Origin: Deltaproteobacteria bacterium
Lineage (GTDB): Bacteria > Myxococcota_A > Polyangia > JAAYKL01
Direction of reading: 5' to 3'
DNA: 64,000 nt
Assembly: GCA_016935665.1 (NCBI GenBank)
Contig: JAFGQN010000110.1
Coordinates: 1 to 64,000, forward strand
In this document: positions 28,336 through 36,728 of the stretch, piece by piece
Numbering within the stretch: position 1 is the stretch's first letter
How the letters are laid out: each line of letters opens with the position of its first letter
Made by a program: the position numbers and the translations under genes
Notes under the pieces: generated by a model
What the model saw: only the letters and a program-made list of their open reading frames with translations
Told to the model about the DNA's origin: nothing
The model's database searches: none

Positions 28336-28360
28336 CCTCTTTACGTCGATGGCAAAGAGG
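28336..28360. promoter_or_regulatory. Inverted repeat upstream of the cysteine operon
   Basis: CCTCTTT and AAAGAGG are perfect 7-bp arms with an 11-bp spacer, 51 bp before the cysK ATG. A TATGCT/TATAAA stretch (about 28375-28385) that could be a -10 box follows. The position fits an operator for a sulfur regulator; no regulator gene is nearby to test this. Confidence 0.4.
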
Positions 28361-28410
28361 TATATGGATACTTGTATGCTATAAATGGGCCTAAAAAATG
28401 AGGAATCCAA

Positions 28411-29334
28411 ATGAGAGCAAAATTAACAAATGTAACAAGTCTTATTGGCAATACGCCAATGGTCGCACTCAAAAAGGTTGTTCCGGAGGACGCAATTGTT
28501 TTTGCCAAACTGGAAATGTTTAATCCGGGGTCATCGGTAAAGGACCGTATTGCGCTTTCGATGATAGAGGAAGCGGAGAAATATGGCGGTTTGAAACCGG
28601 GTATGACGATTGTCGAGCCCACGTCCGGAAACACGGGCATTGGCCTCGCTATGGTTGGTCGTTTGAAAGGCTACAGGGTTGTGTTGACGATGCCGGAATC
28701 CATGAGCGTGGAGCGACGAAAAATGCTTCGTTCTCTGGGCGCGGAAATTGTGCTGACTGAAGCTGGGGAGGGAATGCTGGGGGCCATCGCCGAGGCGGCT
28801 AAACTGGTGGATGAATTGGGGGGATACATGCCAAAGCAGTTTGAAAACCCGGCGAATCCCCGGATTCACTATAAGACAACTGGTCCTGAAATATGGAAAG
28901 CCACCGGTGGTCAGGTGGATGTTCTGGTGGCCGGAGTGGGAACCGGTGGAACCATTTCCGGGGCGGGAAAATTTTTGAAAGAGAGGAATCCCTCGATGCG
29001 TGTGGTGGCTGTGGAACCGGCCGAATCGGCAGTGATTTCGGGAGAGCCGGCCGGGCCGCACATGATTCAGGGGATTGGCGCGGGATTTTTGCCTAAAAAT
29101 CTGGATATGAATGTGGTTGATGAGGCTGTTCAGGTGAGCAGTGCCGACGCCATCGCCATGGCAAAACGGATTTCGAGAGAGGAATGTCTGCTGGTGGGGA
29201 TTTCTTCCGGCGCGGCAGCTCATGCGGCGATTGAAGTGGCGAAAAGACTCGAGTTTAAAGGAAAAACGATTGCAGTGATATTTCCGGATACCAGCGAACG
29301 GTATGCGTCCACACTGCTGTTTTACGAAGACTGA
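28411..29334 (+). CDS. cysK: Cysteine synthase (O-acetylserine sulfhydrylase)
   Basis: PLP enzyme making cysteine from O-acetylserine and sulfide. 307 aa, usual length. Signatures: LIGNTPMVAL, the PLP-lysine segment PGSSVKDRIA, VEPTSGNTGIGLA, GVGTGGTISGAGK, and SSGAAAHAA near the end. First gene of the run cysK-sulfite reductase-flavoprotein-cysH, with only 13 bp to the next gene, so sulfide made by the reductase is consumed by the first gene product. Confidence 0.95.
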   Translation: MRAKLTNVTSLIGNTPMVALKKVVPEDAIVFAKLEMFNPGSSVKDRIALSMIEEAEKYGGLKPGMTIVEPTSGNTGIGLAMVGRLKGYRVVLTMPESMSVERRKMLRSLGAEIVLTEAGEGMLGAIAEAAKLVDELGGYMPKQFENPANPRIHYKTTGPEIWKATGGQVDVLVAGVGTGGTISGAGKFLKERNPSMRVVAVEPAESAVISGEPAGPHMIQGIGAGFLPKNLDMNVVDEAVQVSSADAIAMAKRISREECLLVGISSGAAAHAAIEVAKRLEFKGKTIAVIFPDTSERYASTLLFYED

Positions 29335-29347
29335 AAGGGAGCTTCGA

Positions 29348-30922
29348 ATGCCCAAAAACTTAATATTTAAACGGCGCAGTGAAGACGAGGATATTAAAGC
29401 GTCGGGGATGTATCTCGATTTCGACGAGATGGGAAAAAAAGGAGTGATGTCCTCGGCAGATTCGAGCATCGCCAAATGGTACGGCATTTACAAGAGTCGC
29501 CAGCCGGGTCAGCATATGGCGCGAATTGTCATTCCCGGTGGTGTGGTGACCAGCGAGCAGGCGAAAAACATCGCAGCGGTGTCTGAAAAGTACGGTCAGG
29601 GGATCATCAATGTCACCACGCGTCAGGCGTTGCAGTTTCACTGGCTTAAAGTGCCCAATCTGGCGGATGTGATGCGAGAGCTTTTTGAGTACGGGAATTC
29701 AACCAGGCATGGTTGCGGCGATGTGACGCGAAATGTCACGGCGTGTCCGCTTGCGGAAACGTGTCCCGCCGCTCGAATCAATGCGCGCAAGTGGGCCCGG
29801 AAAACCGCAGATGTATTGGGCGCCCAGCGAGACCTGGACGATTTGCCCCGAAAATTTAAAATTAACTACTCCGGGTGCCGCGCGGATTGTGCGCAGCCAC
29901 ATATTAACTGTGTGGGGCTCAGTGGTGTTGTGTATAAAGGGCAACCGGGGTTCAAAGTGGTGATTGGTGGCGGTATGGGTTGGAAGCCGTTTGTGGCGCA
30001 GCCGCTGTTTGGTTTTATTCCCGAGGCCAGTGCTGTTGATGTCTGCCGTGCAGTGGCGCTTCTTTTCAGGGAGCACGGCGATCGCTTTAATCGGGCGAAA
30101 TCCAGATTGAAATTTGTGGTTCATCGCAATGGTATTGATTTTTGCCGTGACGTGGTATTGCAGAATCTGTTGTCCGAAGGAAAGTCCCAGGAAGGCTTTG
30201 TTGTTGAAGACATTGACGATGAAGGCACTTCATATGAAGAGCGTCCCCTGCTGCAGGATACCCCAAAGGGGACAGATGGTCTGTTTACCGTTCGTGTTAT
30301 CATTCCCAAAGGCGAACTGCCGTTTCGTAAGTTTTACGAGCTGGCGAAGTTGTCCGAACAATATGGGGACCAGCGGCTCTATACGTCCAACAGGCAGAAT
30401 CTCGAAATGCATGGCGTGGAATCCAGAGATGTATCGAATTTAAAATTCGCCATTCACAATCTGGGCTTTGAGACAGATGGCAGTTTTTCGTTACGGGATA
30501 TCGTCACCTGTGTCGGGACAACGTACTGCCCCAAAGCGGTTACGGAAACGCGGGTGTTGTTCGACAGAATACACCGACTGGTGTCCAGGGACACATATCG
30601 GGGAATTCTGTCCAGCGGTATTATCAACATTACCGGATGCCCAAACTCCTGTTCACCGTATCGCATTGCCGATATTGGATTTAGAGGGATGCGTATTCGG
30701 GAAGAAGAGGGATCTGTCGAAGGATACGAAGTGCTGCTTGGGGGCTCGCAGACATCGTTTGGTGAAAAACTGGGTGAGTTTAAACTTTGCGACTGCGAAG
30801 AGGTGGTCACCCTTGTGCTGGATGCGTTTATGATGGTTCGCAGGGATGACGAATTTTTGACGCGGTGTGTACAGCGCGTTGGCATTGAATATTTCAGGAG
30901 AGCGGTATATGGCGAGGTTTAA
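29348..30922 (+). CDS. Siroheme sulfite/nitrite reductase (NirA/SiR type)
   Basis: Six-electron reduction of sulfite to sulfide, 524 aa. The ATG at 29348 follows GGGAGC; an earlier ATG lies inside cysK. Two ferredoxin-reductase half-domains are visible, NVTTRQALQFHWLKV and YTSNRQNLEMHGV, and the siroheme-[4Fe-4S] ligands follow at C388-x5-C394 (CVGTTYC) and C431-x3-C435 (CPNSC). The family includes nitrite reductases; the neighbours (cysK, cysH) favour sulfite. Monomeric ferredoxin-type enzymes need a donor, and the next gene overlaps this one by 14 bp. Confidence 0.92.
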   Translation: MPKNLIFKRRSEDEDIKASGMYLDFDEMGKKGVMSSADSSIAKWYGIYKSRQPGQHMARIVIPGGVVTSEQAKNIAAVSEKYGQGIINVTTRQALQFHWLKVPNLADVMRELFEYGNSTRHGCGDVTRNVTACPLAETCPAARINARKWARKTADVLGAQRDLDDLPRKFKINYSGCRADCAQPHINCVGLSGVVYKGQPGFKVVIGGGMGWKPFVAQPLFGFIPEASAVDVCRAVALLFREHGDRFNRAKSRLKFVVHRNGIDFCRDVVLQNLLSEGKSQEGFVVEDIDDEGTSYEERPLLQDTPKGTDGLFTVRVIIPKGELPFRKFYELAKLSEQYGDQRLYTSNRQNLEMHGVESRDVSNLKFAIHNLGFETDGSFSLRDIVTCVGTTYCPKAVTETRVLFDRIHRLVSRDTYRGILSSGIINITGCPNSCSPYRIADIGFRGMRIREEEGSVEGYEVLLGGSQTSFGEKLGEFKLCDCEEVVTLVLDAFMMVRRDDEFLTRCVQRVGIEYFRRAVYGEV

Positions 30923-32669
30923 ATACAACAAAGCGGCGAAGCCACTGGAATCAACAGTGGAAACCGGAATTGGCACATCTGCGCTGGATTTGAAAACGAT
31001 TGCCAAAGCCATTCCCTGTCAGGAAGCGTGTCCGGCCAAAACAAACGTGCCCGCATATATCGAGGCCATTGCCCGCGGGGAGGATGACAAAGCCTACCGT
31101 ATCAATCAGGAAGATAACATTTTTCCCGGTGTGCTGGGGCGAATCTGCACGCGGGTGTGTGAAGATGCGTGTCGGCATAAATGGACCAATGTGGAGGGGC
31201 CGGTTCAGATTTGCCACCTGAAACGCTATGCGGCGGACAATATCAAAGAGAAACAGTCTGCAATGCCGCCATGGTTTGGTCCCACCGGAAAGAAAATCAT
31301 GGTCATTGGCGCCGGCCCCGCCGGATTGAGCGCCGCCAGGGACCTTTCGCGCATGGGGCATCAGGTGACGGTAGTGGAAAAGGCGCCTGCCCCCGGGGGA
31401 ATGCTGGTGGATGGCATTCCAGCGTTTCGCCTGCCGCGCGACATCGTATCCGCTGAAATTGCGTTGATAGAGCAGGGGGGAGTGGAAATTCGAACCGACG
31501 TCCACGTTACCCAGACGATGGTGGATGATTATTGCAACGCTTACGACGCGGTACTGCTGGCGGCGGGCACAACCGTCACCAACAGCATTGCCATTCCCGG
31601 CGCAGAAGACCGGCAGATAAGCGGACTGGATTTTATGCGCGGATATAATCGCGGCGAAGTGACCGCGGTCAGAGGGAACGTTGTTGTGGTTGGCGGTGGA
31701 TTTACAGCGGTGGACTGCGCCAGGGCGGCAAGACGCGTGGGGGAAAAGGACGCGCTGGTCAGCATCGCCTATCGACGGACCGAAGCATCGATGGCTGCGG
31801 ATAAAAATGAGTTTCAGGCCATGGCGGAAGAGGAAATTGCCATTCGGACGCTGCTGTCACCGTTGCGATTTGAACTCAACGACAGAGGGGCCGGAACACT
31901 GGTGCTCCAGCGCAATCTCGTGGCGGACGGAACGCTGGGCGTCAAGGCAAAAATTGTCCCCCTCGAAGGCAGTGAGGTTCGCATACCCTGCGACACGCTG
32001 ATTGTGGCCATTGGACAAAAAAGAGATGAATCGCTCCTTCCGTTTGGTGTGGATTCCGAGGAGGACGGCAAAACGAGCAAACCCGGATTGTTTGTCTCCG
32101 GAGATTTCAAGGGCGGCAGTGCGGACGTAATTTCTGCTGTGGCGTCCGGAAAAAATGTGGCGCGGCTTATGGATGAGTATCTGATGGGAAAACGGCGTTT
32201 GATGCGGGGAGTAAAATACGAAGTCACCGATTGCGATGGCGAGACCGGGCGTTACAGGGATCACGACATTCAGTTTCCGCTTCCCATGCCTATGGCGCCA
32301 GTGGCGCAACGATTTGAAAATAATGCCGAGGTGGAAACCGGTTTCACACAGTTGATTGCTCAGAACGCCGCCGCGCGCTGTTATTTGTGCCACTACAAAT
32401 TCGAAATCGATCAGGACAAGTGCATTCACTGCAACTGGTGCATCGAAGCATCGCCCAGAGATTGCATTAAAAAAGCGGCGAGAATCTTTTATGATGCGGA
32501 CGGCTTTCCCACAAAGGTATTTGAAGCGGAACGGAACCAGGACGCCACATACATTTACATTGATAACGATGAGTGTATCCGTTGTGGCAAATGTTTGCGG
32601 GTATGTCCCACAGAGGCGATTCGTATGCGTAAACTGGAGGCCGGCGACTGCGTCAAATGCGACGACTGA
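30909..32669 (+). CDS. GltD-like FAD/NAD(P)H oxidoreductase with C-terminal ferredoxin domain
   Basis: 586 aa; the ATG at 30909 has AGGAG 8 nt upstream. N-terminal cluster segment: CQEACPAKTNVPAYI and CTRVCEDACRHKW as in the glutamate-synthase small subunit. Then two Rossmann motifs: VIGAGPAGLSAARDLSRMGHQVTVVEK (FAD) and VVGGGFTAVDCARAARRVG (NAD(P)H), and GLFVSGDFKGGSADVISAVASGK. The C-terminal ferredoxin has one full motif (CIRCGKCLRVCP); in the other, C505, C508 and C511 are present but the fourth position is Ser515, with Cys519 further on. It overlaps the sulfite-reductase gene and is its likely electron donor, like DsrL for DsrAB. Confidence 0.88.
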   Translation: MARFKYNKAAKPLESTVETGIGTSALDLKTIAKAIPCQEACPAKTNVPAYIEAIARGEDDKAYRINQEDNIFPGVLGRICTRVCEDACRHKWTNVEGPVQICHLKRYAADNIKEKQSAMPPWFGPTGKKIMVIGAGPAGLSAARDLSRMGHQVTVVEKAPAPGGMLVDGIPAFRLPRDIVSAEIALIEQGGVEIRTDVHVTQTMVDDYCNAYDAVLLAAGTTVTNSIAIPGAEDRQISGLDFMRGYNRGEVTAVRGNVVVVGGGFTAVDCARAARRVGEKDALVSIAYRRTEASMAADKNEFQAMAEEEIAIRTLLSPLRFELNDRGAGTLVLQRNLVADGTLGVKAKIVPLEGSEVRIPCDTLIVAIGQKRDESLLPFGVDSEEDGKTSKPGLFVSGDFKGGSADVISAVASGKNVARLMDEYLMGKRRLMRGVKYEVTDCDGETGRYRDHDIQFPLPMPMAPVAQRFENNAEVETGFTQLIAQNAAARCYLCHYKFEIDQDKCIHCNWCIEASPRDCIKKAARIFYDADGFPTKVFEAERNQDATYIYIDNDECIRCGKCLRVCPTEAIRMRKLEAGDCVKCDD

Positions 32670-32720
32670 ACTGCGAATACACAACCTTGCAACAGAAATA
32701 ATCAAAGAGAGTAATAGCTG

Positions 32721-33446
32721 ATGCTTGATCTTCAGATGACTAATGAAGCGTTGAAAGACAAGACCGCTTTGGAGCGTGTCGAGTTTGGCATATCCACATT
32801 TGGAAAAGGCGCTGTGCTCCTTTCCAGTATGCAGAAAACCGCGTCTGTATTGATGCATATGTTTCATCGTTTAAAGGCCGACAACGAAATACTGTTCGTG
32901 GACACCGGTTTTCATTTTCATGAAACCCTGCAGTTGAGAGATGAGTTCCTGCATAGATACAGGCTCAATATTCGGACATTGTATCCCACGCTCACGCCGG
33001 AACAACAGGAAGAACAGTATCGCTGTAAACTGTATCAAACAGTGGAAGGGCAACCGGCCTGTTGTGATTTGCGCAAGGGAAAGCCGTTTTTGCGTCATAT
33101 GAAAAAAGAGGGTCATAAGCTGGTTTTTGGCGGTCGGCGTCGCCAGGAGGGCAGTGCTCGGGCCAATATCGATATTGTTTCAACGGATCCGCGTTTTGAT
33201 GGGTACAATCTAAACCCCATTGTGGATTGGTCCAGCGATAGGGTGACTGAATATTTACAGGAGCACAAGGTGCCGGTTCATTCGCTGCACAGCCTGTGTT
33301 ATCCGAGCATCGGTTGCCAATGCTGCACCACCCCTGTCATGGAGGGCGAAGAAGAACGCGCCGGGCGCTGGCGACATCTGCGCGAAGAGGGACGCAGGGG
33401 CCCCGCCTACTGTGGTATTAATTTTACCGATGGTTCCGGAATTTAG
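32721..33446 (+). CDS. cysH: APS-type (phospho)adenylylsulfate reductase
   Basis: Reduces APS (or PAPS) to sulfite. 241 aa. Adenylyl-sulfate fold: LSSMQKTASVLMHMF near the N-terminus, EILFVDTGFHFHETLQ, and RRRQEGSARANIDIV. The [4Fe-4S] ligand pattern of APS reductases is present: C114-C115 (ACCDLRKGKPF) and C199-x2-C202 (GCQCC), then EERAGRW. The catalytic C-terminal Cys is C231 in YCGIN (usually ECGLH). The cluster cysteines argue for APS as substrate rather than PAPS. Last gene of the operon. Confidence 0.9.
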   Translation: MLDLQMTNEALKDKTALERVEFGISTFGKGAVLLSSMQKTASVLMHMFHRLKADNEILFVDTGFHFHETLQLRDEFLHRYRLNIRTLYPTLTPEQQEEQYRCKLYQTVEGQPACCDLRKGKPFLRHMKKEGHKLVFGGRRRQEGSARANIDIVSTDPRFDGYNLNPIVDWSSDRVTEYLQEHKVPVHSLHSLCYPSIGCQCCTTPVMEGEEERAGRWRHLREEGRRGPAYCGINFTDGSGI

Positions 33447-33484
33447 TCTCCCTTTTGTCTGTATCCTGTGCTATGCCACGGGAT

Positions 33485-34417
33485 ATGGACACATTGTTAA
33501 CGATTAAAAAACGAATTTTGGGGTACCGCAATATCATTTGGTTGATGTTTGCATTAACAACCTGTGTCGCTGGTTTAAACGGGTGTGATGCAGAAACCAT
33601 TTCCCCCGAAGGACAATCCGATTCCAAAGAGTGCGTGGATCATCTGGATAACGATCTCGATTACGCTGTGGATTGCAGCGATACGGATTGTGCCGGCACC
33701 GCAATCTGTCAGGGGGATACATCGGCGGTATTAATTAGTGCACAACAACTGAACGCTGGAACGATCAGCGCCGGAGCGGATGGCGTGCTACAGATTTGGA
33801 CTGTGGGCGACTCCCTGACCCGAGGTGTTGATAATGGTTATCGGAATCAGATATGGACAACATTGAAAGGCAACGGCTATCTGGTTGATTTTGTGGGATC
33901 TGCGGTGCACAGCACTGCGGACACGGAAGTGTGCCCGGATGCAGATCACGACGGACATCCTCAAAAAAAAATCGGCTTTATCGACGAGCACATAACTGAT
34001 TGGTATTCCTCGATAGCCGAACCAGATGTGATTTTGTTGATGGCAGGGACCAATGATCTTGCATGGATCGTTCCCAATCGAACGGCCTCTTTGGCTGCGG
34101 CGCGCAGAATGCTGCAACTGGTGGAAAAAACACTCGCGTTGAATTCCCGATCGATTCTGATTGTTTCAACCATTCCCCCTATCTCCGATGCCAAAATATC
34201 GGAACCTGAAATCGAAAGAGGCATATTGTTTGTTGAGTATAATGAAATGCTGAAGCGATTGGTTTCCATGCATGCCGAGTTCGGAAATCGGCTATGGTTG
34301 GCGGATGTGTTTTCTTCTGTAACAGTGAACGATTTGACCGATGGTGTTCACCCGTCAAGAACTGCATACGATAAAGTGGGAAATGCCTGGTTGGAAGTGA
34401 TGCTACCGTTGTTGTAA
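33485..34417 (+). CDS. SGNH/GDSL hydrolase lipoprotein
   Basis: About 310 aa; ATG at 33485 (33473 also possible). A long signal peptide ends in LNGC. A short calcium-like acidic module follows (CVDHLDNDLDYAVDCSDTDCAG), typical of myxobacterial surface proteins. The catalytic domain has all SGNH blocks: GDSLTRG (Ser), a Gly between strands, AGTND (Asn), and DGVHPS (Asp-His). It most resembles CE2/CE3-type carbohydrate esterases, so removal of acetyl groups from plant polysaccharide is a reasonable guess given the xylan genes at the right end, but it is a guess. Confidence 0.8.
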   Translation: MDTLLTIKKRILGYRNIIWLMFALTTCVAGLNGCDAETISPEGQSDSKECVDHLDNDLDYAVDCSDTDCAGTAICQGDTSAVLISAQQLNAGTISAGADGVLQIWTVGDSLTRGVDNGYRNQIWTTLKGNGYLVDFVGSAVHSTADTEVCPDADHDGHPQKKIGFIDEHITDWYSSIAEPDVILLMAGTNDLAWIVPNRTASLAAARRMLQLVEKTLALNSRSILIVSTIPPISDAKISEPEIERGILFVEYNEMLKRLVSMHAEFGNRLWLADVFSSVTVNDLTDGVHPSRTAYDKVGNAWLEVMLPLL

Positions 34418-34428
34418 TAGTAGTGGGG

Positions 34429-35253
34429 TTACGAAGCGGATTTATCGACGATGCGCAGGCTCTCGTACTGGAACTTCAGCAGATTGCACATGTACCATGC
34501 GCCATAAATTCCCAACGTAATGGATGTTAAAAGACCACCGACGAAATTGACAGCAAAATACTTGCCGCCCGTGCCGGTGAAATCACCTGAGTAGGTTTTG
34601 TTATTCAGTGTAACGTCAGTGTGGTTGTTAAAATACTTCATCAGGTTGACAGCGAACCAGAAGGAGTAAATTCCGAAGGTAATACCGGTGAGTATGCCCC
34701 CAAGAATATAAACACCAAAAAGTTCTCCTCCCTGACCGGTGAATGCGAAAGACCCCACTTTGTTTCCGCCTTCCATGATATCCATGTTTTCGGTGAAAAA
34801 TTTAGTCAGTTTAACCATGAACCATGGCCCGTAGATACCAAAGGTGATACCTGTGAGCAGTGCGCCTACAAAATAGGTGCCAAACAACGAGCCGCCGGAC
34901 CCATTGAATTTAATGACGTATTCTTTGCCATCCGCCGTTTGACCTTTAGTATTTTCGGTAAAGAATTTGGCAAGATTAACCATAAACCATGCCGCGTATA
35001 TTCCCACTGTAAGCCCCGTGAGAATGGCACCGACGAGGTACGTGCCAAATAGACTCCCGCCCGTTCCACTGAAGGAGAATTTTACGTCGCCGCTTTCTGT
35101 TTTTAGTGTGAGATTTTCGCAGATGTATTTCTGCAGACCGACAATAAACCACGGAGCATAAATCCCAAACGTAATTCCTGTCAGAATCATCCCCACAATA
35201 AATTTGCCCAAAAGTGCGCCACCCGTACCTGTAAATTCGAATCTTCTTTCCAT
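34429..35253 (-). CDS. Five-repeat DUF898 membrane protein
   Basis: 274 aa made entirely of five tandem copies of a unit of about 53 residues: F-x-G-x-G-G-x-L-F-G-x-Y-x-V-G, then LTGITFGIY and W-F/Y. Each unit has one or two membrane helices, with a short loop and an FTEN-like end. DUF898 (YjgN-like) proteins in other bacteria usually have fewer units and flanking helices. GGAGGAC precedes the ATG. The function is unknown. It is a single gene between the SGNH hydrolase (convergent) and the HEAT lipoprotein. Confidence 0.8.
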   Translation of the reverse strand: MERRFEFTGTGGALLGKFIVGMILTGITFGIYAPWFIVGLQKYICENLTLKTESGDVKFSFSGTGGSLFGTYLVGAILTGLTVGIYAAWFMVNLAKFFTENTKGQTADGKEYVIKFNGSGGSLFGTYFVGALLTGITFGIYGPWFMVKLTKFFTENMDIMEGGNKVGSFAFTGQGGELFGVYILGGILTGITFGIYSFWFAVNLMKYFNNHTDVTLNNKTYSGDFTGTGGKYFAVNFVGGLLTSITLGIYGAWYMCNLLKFQYESLRIVDKSAS

Positions 35254-35408
35254 GTTTTGTCCTCCACTGTTACTGCCAAAAAATCAGGGAGCATTGCTTC
35301 CCTGCGGCATCGTCTTGTTAAACGGTGTGAAAAATGTAGCACCAAACCCAGGGGCTGCCATGAAAATTAAAATCGTATATGTATCAATGTGAGTGTGATT
35401 ATCTGGAA

Positions 35409-36365
35409 TTATTTGCGAGTCGGGCGAGGGTGGCCTTTGGGTCCGCCTTTTTTGGGATTTTGCTGATTGGCGGCCGCATGCTGATTCTGAATCTGCTGTA
35501 TCGCATTTTTCGCTGCGGAACTGATTTTAGGGGAGGAAGAGGACATCGCCTCATACAGGGCCGGCATAACGAGGGGATGCTGGTCCCCAACAGTCATAAA
35601 TGTTTGTATCACCGAGTATTGAACAGCTTCAGGTGCGTTTTTCATCAGTTCAAGCATCGGTGGCAGCGCCGCGGAAGCGCTGCGACCTGTTTTGCGAATC
35701 TGTTGTAAACTCGCAAGGACGACTTTGGTCGACGGATGAGATAATCCGGTTATGTAAAGAGATAAAAACCGCGAGCCCTGACTTTGCAACTGAGTCGACA
35801 ATTCCTTTTCCAGTGTGTAATTGGCATCGGAATTCGTGGGACAGTGTTTTTGGGCGGCTTTGCTGGAGGCCAGAAAACTGAGAATGGTTGGATTGGCGCT
35901 GGCATCCATTCGAAACAGTGATTTCAGCGCATAAAGGCGGACGTTGGGATGGTCGTCGCAAATGGCGTTAATAACAGCTGCCACTCCGGACGGATTGCCG
36001 GTCACTTCTCCCAACGCGCGCACCGCGGCGCTGCGAACACGCGGTTCCGCATCGTTCTCAACCAGTGCGGTGAGTGCCTTGACTGCAGCGGGAGAGGATG
36101 CAGACATGTTCTTCAGGCGAAGGGCTGCCGCCCTGCGAACTCGTTTGTCATTGGAGGTCGCATACCCTACCGCAGTGGCTTCGTCAGTGTTTTCCATGCT
36201 TTTCAGGATTTCGGCAACCTTTTCGAAAGCCTGCTGCTTCGTTTCAAGATTTTCGGGCTGGTCGGCGAACTCCTCCATGGGATAACAGCCGCTGACTCCG
36301 GCAGCAGCAATAATAATTATCGCGATTAAATAATTAATAAAATTCATTGATAACGTTCTGTTCAT
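35409..36365 (-). CDS. HEAT-repeat lipoprotein
   Basis: 318 aa. The ATG at 36365 overlaps the preceding stop as ATGA. A hydrophobic signal ends in the lipobox VSGC, followed by about 270 residues of HEAT/armadillo-like helix pairs (RRAAALRLKNMSASSPAAVKALTALVEN; VRSAAVRALGEVTGNPSGVAAVINAI; VRLYALKSLFRM). The C-terminus is basic (KKGGPKGHPRPTRK). It is the last gene of the UbiA/SMR cluster. HEAT lipoproteins are usually scaffolds; the partner is unknown. Confidence 0.75.
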   Translation of the reverse strand: MNRTLSMNFINYLIAIIIIAAAGVSGCYPMEEFADQPENLETKQQAFEKVAEILKSMENTDEATAVGYATSNDKRVRRAAALRLKNMSASSPAAVKALTALVENDAEPRVRSAAVRALGEVTGNPSGVAAVINAICDDHPNVRLYALKSLFRMDASANPTILSFLASSKAAQKHCPTNSDANYTLEKELSTQLQSQGSRFLSLYITGLSHPSTKVVLASLQQIRKTGRSASAALPPMLELMKNAPEAVQYSVIQTFMTVGDQHPLVMPALYEAMSSSSPKISSAAKNAIQQIQNQHAAANQQNPKKGGPKGHPRPTRK

Positions 36366-36718
36366 TTGGCCACCAGAATGACACCGCCGATAATCAGGGC
36401 GAAGCCAATCCATTGAAAGTTGCTGATTGTTTCTTTAAATAACACAAGTGAGCCACCAATTACAATCAGTCCAGTGAGAGAAACCATAATCGGGTATGCC
36501 ACAGACAATGGAATCCGACTCAGGGACTGTGTGTATGCAATGATATTGAGTGCAAATAGTGTCAGACCCAACAGAATGGGCCAGGATGTCAGATAGTGTT
36601 TAACGGCATCGCCAATTCCACTGTGGGACTCGGTGCCCAGCATCCCCTTTTTCATTAAAACATTGGCAACACCGTTAAAAATCACCGCGATGCCCAATAA
36701 AATAAACCCTTTTACCAT
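36362..36718 (-). CDS. Small SMR/EamA-type transporter (four helices)
   Basis: 118 aa. The ATG at 36718 starts MVKGFILLGIAVIFNGVANVLMKKGM, with four membrane helices, LSVAYPIMVSLTGLIVIGG and FQWIGFALIIGGVILVAK, the SMR/ArnE-like pattern. An upstream in-frame extension lies within the UbiA gene and is not used. It lies 10 bp after the UbiA gene and overlaps the HEAT lipoprotein gene (ATGA). Small four-helix proteins of this group act as drug pumps or as flippases of lipid-linked sugars (ArnE/ArnF); the UbiA neighbour favours the second. Confidence 0.78.
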   Translation of the reverse strand: MVKGFILLGIAVIFNGVANVLMKKGMLGTESHSGIGDAVKHYLTSWPILLGLTLFALNIIAYTQSLSRIPLSVAYPIMVSLTGLIVIGGSLVLFKETISNFQWIGFALIIGGVILVAK

Positions 36719-36728
36719 CCTGTAACTC

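Noticed and set aside
28531-29487. 318-codon minus-strand frame over cysK
   Set aside because: cysK on the plus strand is unmistakable. The reverse frame is His/Arg/Ser-rich, as expected for a mirror of a coding gene.
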